From contig CAIVOO010000038.1 of NCBI GenBank assembly GCA_903907555.1, forward strand, positions 1 to 18,747: DNA of 18,747 nt, written 5' to 3'. The DNA is from an uncultured archaeon (lineage in GTDB: Archaea > Nanobdellota > Nanobdellia > Woesearchaeales > CAIVOO01). A program made the translations under genes and the position numbers. The notes below the pieces were generated by a model. The model was not told the origin of the DNA. It saw only the letters and a program-made list of their open reading frames with translations, and searched no databases. This document shows, one piece after another, positions 16,621 through 18,747 of the stretch (its first letter is position 1; each line of letters starts with the position of its first letter).

Positions 16621-17163
16621 TTATAAAGAAATCATATCAATTACAGCCTTCATATCCCTCTCTGCCCTCATGTCCCACTCATTCTTGGCAAAGGAGAATA
16701 CTATTGTCTGCACCTTATACTTTTTGCACAGCTCAATATTCTGCTTGATTCTAGCAAGAAGTTTGATTCTTTGAAAGCCAGATGTATTCAAAAGATTGCT
16801 GAAGTTGAATCCGATTATTTTATCTTTGTCTTTCGCTATCGCACACAAAACTTCATTCAGCCCTGAATTCCTTTGGAATGTGAAATCTTTTTCTTCATGC
16901 TTTTCCATATCAAAAACAATCTTGATTGCTGGATTTTCGAGAGAAGCCCTTGCATTTTTTGATGATAGAACATAATCAACTTTTCCTTTCATGGCTTGAG
17001 GATTTTTCGGGTTCAGGATACCGAACTTAAGCTGTATTTTATCGCTGCTAAGCTTTGGAATTTTCCTGATGTCATCATAAACTAAAATTAATTCTCTGAT
17101 TCCGAGCTTCTTAGCCATTTCTATGAGCTCTTTCTCGTTTCCGTTTGGATAGACTATGTCCAT
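16621..17163 (-). CDS. rnp3: Ribonuclease P protein component 3 (Rpp30 family)
   Basis: 180 residues. Rpp30 is a TIM-barrel (PHP-like) protein subunit of archaeal RNase P, which removes 5' leaders from precursor tRNAs; with Pop5 it supports the catalytic domain of the RNA. The family signature is clear: RNSGLNEVLCAIAK at 98-111 followed by IIGFNFSNLLN (117-126), and near the end FSFAKNEWDMRAERDMKAV. The protein is somewhat shorter than the usual ~205-215 residues, with a reduced N-terminus, as in small archaeal genomes. It has its own TATA box at 17186-17193 at leaderless spacing, just after the ttuA stop. No RNase P RNA was found in the window. Confidence 0.9.
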   Translation of the reverse strand: MDIVYPNGNEKELIEMAKKLGIRELILVYDDIRKIPKLSSDKIQLKFGILNPKNPQAMKGKVDYVLSSKNARASLENPAIKIVFDMEKHEEKDFTFQRNSGLNEVLCAIAKDKDKIIGFNFSNLLNTSGFQRIKLLARIKQNIELCKKYKVQTIVFSFAKNEWDMRAERDMKAVIDMISL

Positions 17164-17185
17164 GTAGTCTAAAAGTGTGTTTTTC

Positions 17186-17193
17186 TATATAAA
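17186..17193 (-). promoter_or_regulatory. TATA box of rnp3
   Basis: TTTATATA on the minus strand, ending 22 nt before ATG 17163 (centre about 26 nt away), consistent with a leaderless rnp3 mRNA. It lies directly after the stop codon of the upstream thiolase gene. Confidence 0.75.
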
Positions 17194-17198
17194 TAGAA

Positions 17199-18122
17199 TT
17201 ATTTACAATATGGAAATTTAAGTTTATACTTCTTGACTAACTCACAACTTTTGCACACATCTTCCTGACAAGGGTCGCTGCAATATTTGCAGTAATTCAG
17301 TTTCCCGCCAGAATATTTCCTTTTCAAGTCAGGAAGTATTTCCAGAAATGAATTTATGATTCCATTCTTAGAGCCAGGATGCTTTTCTTCCAAATCATTA
17401 AGCGCATTGCGGACATCATGCCTGAACGAATCATGGATGTAAGGGCATTCTGTATGCATAACTGGAAATTTCATCAAGAAAGCGTAAGCAGCAGTTTCTT
17501 TATCTGAAACCAAATAAAGCGGCTTTATTCTTGTTATGAATTTTTTGTCAGAAATAATTCCAGTAATCGGACCGAGTGTTGCAGAGCGCTGCCAGTTGAC
17601 TTTTATTTGATTCATGATTACAGACTGGCATTCATCATCAAGATTATGCCCTGTAGCTAATTTCGTTGCTTTCAGCTCTCTTGCTTTCTGATTCAGCAGC
17701 ATCCTCCTAAAAACCCCGCAGATGCTGCATGGATAGCCGAACTTTGAAAGCTCATCGAGTGTCTTTCCGAATTCTTTCTTGAAAGAATAAACATAAAGCT
17801 TAATCTTGTGCTTCTTGCAAAATTTTTGCGCATCCTTCAGTGTTTTGTCGCGGTATCCTGCAATTCCCTCATCAATCAGTATTCCAAATATTTTTATTTT
17901 TGGATTCTGCTTAGCAATCTGATTCAAAATATAAAGTGTTGTTGTGGAATCCTTTCCTCCAGAAATCGCCACAGCAATATTTTCTTCCTTTCCGAGAAGA
18001 TGATAATTCCTAATAGTCCGTAGAACTTTCGATTCGTAATATTCTATGTAATGTTTCCTGCAAAAGCTCCTGTTAACTAATGAGAATACAGGATTCGCTG
18101 AACATTCTTTGCAAGCCATCAT
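17199..18122 (-). CDS. ttuA: tRNA 2-thiolation enzyme, TtuA/Ctu1 (Ncs6) family
   Basis: 307 residues. It is an ATP-dependent tRNA sulfurtransferase of the group that makes 2-thiouridine (position 54 for TtuA, wobble 34 for Ctu1/NcsA); which site cannot be read from the sequence. Visible features: N-terminal zinc finger C4-x2-C7...C21-x2-H24; PP-loop SGGKDS (54-59) that activates the target uridine by adenylation; C132-x2-C135 and C226, matching the three cysteines that hold the [4Fe-4S] cluster in TtuA; GHNLDDE (158-164); C-terminal zinc finger from C278-x2-C281 to C290-x2-C293. The start is the first of two adjacent ATGs. It overlaps the stop of the upstream sulfur-carrier gene as ATGA, so the two are translationally coupled and probably work as enzyme and sulfur donor. 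Confidence 0.92.
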   Translation of the reverse strand: MMACKECSANPVFSLVNRSFCRKHYIEYYESKVLRTIRNYHLLGKEENIAVAISGGKDSTTTLYILNQIAKQNPKIKIFGILIDEGIAGYRDKTLKDAQKFCKKHKIKLYVYSFKKEFGKTLDELSKFGYPCSICGVFRRMLLNQKARELKATKLATGHNLDDECQSVIMNQIKVNWQRSATLGPITGIISDKKFITRIKPLYLVSDKETAAYAFLMKFPVMHTECPYIHDSFRHDVRNALNDLEEKHPGSKNGIINSFLEILPDLKRKYSGGKLNYCKYCSDPCQEDVCKSCELVKKYKLKFPYCK

Positions 18123-18316
18123 CCACCTGATACGACATTCAGGATTCTGACCTTGTCGCTGTCTTTCAAAATAGCTGATTCTGTAACTAATGAACCATTT
18201 TTCACAACAAGAACTGTTGAAGGATTCACCTTAAGCTTTTTCAGCAATTCATCAGCCTTGATCTGCTTTACCTTCAGCTTCATTTTCCTGTTTTCCTTCT
18301 CGATAAATATGTCCAT
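18119..18316 (-). CDS. Ubiquitin-like sulfur carrier (TtuB/ThiS/MoaD-like)
   Basis: 65 residues ending in Gly-Gly (NVVSGG), the tail that is adenylated by an E1-like enzyme and converted to a thiocarboxylate, which donates sulfur to the adjacent thiolase. The beta-grasp pattern of ThiS/MoaD is visible: KMKLKVKQIKADELLKKL, VLVVKNGSLV, then DSDKVRILNVVSGG. The reading frame is open to an ATG at 18367, but that would put the promoter inside the gene: a TATA box (18339-18346) with a GA-rich BRE lies about 26 nt before the ATG at 18316, which I choose as the start. It overlaps the next gene by ATGA. It could also act as a SAMP-type protein modifier. The E1-like activator is not in the window. Confidence 0.85.
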   Translation of the reverse strand: MDIFIEKENRKMKLKVKQIKADELLKKLKVNPSTVLVVKNGSLVTESAILKDSDKVRILNVVSGG

Positions 18317-18338
18317 AACTCTTTTGTCTATACCAAGA

Positions 18339-18355
18339 TTTATATACCTTTCTCC
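18339..18355 (-). promoter_or_regulatory. BRE + TATA promoter of the sulfur-carrier/thiolase pair, possibly bidirectional
   Basis: On the minus strand GGAGAAAGG (18347-18355) precedes TATATAAA (18339-18346), giving a leaderless start at 18316. The same eight bases read TTTATATA on the plus strand and could start a + transcript near 18369 towards the pseudoknot element and thiI, although the BRE is better on the minus side. Confidence 0.65.
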
Positions 18356-18392
18356 TTCAATGTGCATAGCATCATTAAGGTTATGCTTTCAA

Positions 18393-18467
18393 ACAAAGAT
18401 GTGAGGGGGACGTGGGGGCTTTAATGAAACATCAAGCATCACTTTGTCAGCCGCCCACACTAGGAAA
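18393..18467 (+). ncRNA. H-type pseudoknot RNA element, copy 2 (thiI leader or separate RNA)
   Basis: Helix 1 pairs GTGGGGGCT (18412-18420) with AGCCGCCCAC (18449-18458), 9 bp with one bulge, spanning 47 nt. Helix 2 pairs ACAAAG (18393-18398) with CTTTGT in the loop (18442-18447), crossing helix 1. ACTAGGAA follows at 18459-18466. Copy 1 near 8500 shares the layout, the 47-nt span, a GATG/AGGGG run between the 5' strands, AAACAT in the loop and the ACTAGGAA tail. No separate promoter is obvious for thiI between this element and its ATG, so it may sit in the thiI leader. Confidence 0.42.
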
Positions 18468-18490
18468 AAACAAATTTTAATCAATCTAAA

Positions 18491-18747
18491 ATGATGAATC
18501 TATACATCATCCGCTACGGGGAAATATGGCTTAAGGGCCTGAATCGCAAGTTCTTTGATGACAAATTAGTCAGAAGCATAAAGCTCCAGGCAAAGGCCAA
18601 GATTAAGAAAATGCACAACAGGATTATTGCAACTTCTGATAAGGATATTGAAGACAAACTTAAGACTGTTTTTGGCATACAAAGTTTCAGCAAGGCATTG
18701 ATTGTTGAAAAGGACTTTGAAAAAATAAAAGAGGCTGCTTTCGAGGG
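18491..18747 (+). CDS. thiI: tRNA 4-thiouridine synthase ThiI, N-terminal part (cut by window edge)
   Basis: 85 codons are visible and the frame is open to the end of the window. ThiI adenylates and thiolates U8 of tRNA. The N-terminal ferredoxin-like domain signature (I)IRYGEIWLKGLNRKFF is clear at residues 6-22, followed by KMHNRIIA and the start of a THUMP-like region. The PP-loop, and any rhodanese domain, would lie outside the window. Two adjacent ATGs (18491, 18494) are possible; no Shine-Dalgarno or well-placed TATA box is seen just upstream. It is transcribed away from the ttuA/sulfur-carrier pair, so two tRNA sulfur-modification systems sit side by side. Confidence 0.88.
   Translation, partial: MMNLYIIRYGEIWLKGLNRKFFDDKLVRSIKLQAKAKIKKMHNRIIATSDKDIEDKLKTVFGIQSFSKALIVEKDFEKIKEAAFE

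Noticed and set aside
1..18747. CRISPR array, insertion sequence, integrase, tRNA or rRNA genes
   Set aside because: No short regularly spaced repeats, transposase or integrase motifs, tRNA T-loop/D-loop patterns or rRNA signatures were seen on either strand.

Overview
The window looks like part of a DPANN-type archaeal genome (Woesearchaeota/Pacearchaeota-like). The grounds are archaeal TATA boxes (TTTATATA class), several placed about 26-30 nt before a start codon so that the mRNA would be leaderless; an RNase P Rpp30 protein; a TtuA/Ctu1-type tRNA thiolase with a ubiquitin-like sulfur carrier; and large cell-surface proteins of the kind found in these lineages. The phylum is inferred from sequence character, not from a database match.

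Left part (1-8330, + strand). The C-terminal end of an unrecognised protein runs in from the left edge. A canonical TATA box follows, then an unusually long (~140 nt) foldable leader, then two genes in tandem: a 690-residue lipoprotein-like protein with a Pro/Ala-rich linker and a beta-rich C-terminus, and a 1379-residue secreted adhesin-like protein with eight BIG2-type Ig repeats. A hairpin/U-tract overlaps the stop codon of the second. A separately promoted gene then encodes a 456-residue signal-peptide/CARDB-like/NEW3-like/C-terminal-TM protein that resembles the putative S-layer proteins of these archaea. Together they look like a cell-envelope locus.

Middle (8331-16559). A 309-nt gap without coding sequence contains a possible structured RNA. 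Next is a short coiled-coil gene (+), whose stop codon overlaps that of a convergent minus-strand pair: a 1489-residue Cys-rich lipoprotein-like protein followed by a 925-residue membrane-anchored protein with about thirty N-glycosylation sequons. These two share one apparent promoter and are probably a surface or secreted complex.

Right part (16560-18747). This is informational and sulfur-transfer housekeeping: rnp3 (RNase P), ttuA/ctu1 (tRNA 2-thiolation) overlapping by ATGA with a short ubiquitin-like sulfur carrier, and, divergently, the start of thiI (tRNA 4-thiouridine), cut by the window edge.

The most unusual signal is not a protein. Two intergenic stretches (8500-8567 and 18393-18467) can form the same H-type pseudoknot. 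Each has a 47-nt outer hairpin, the same downstream ACTAGGAA, a shared upstream GATG...AGGGG and a loop AAACAT. The second helix differs in sequence but keeps pairing (CATCG/CGATG versus CAAAG/CTTTG). This may be an undescribed small RNA or leader element. The leader at 435-575 is a third foldable element, possibly unrelated. No CRISPR array, IS element, tRNA or rRNA was seen.
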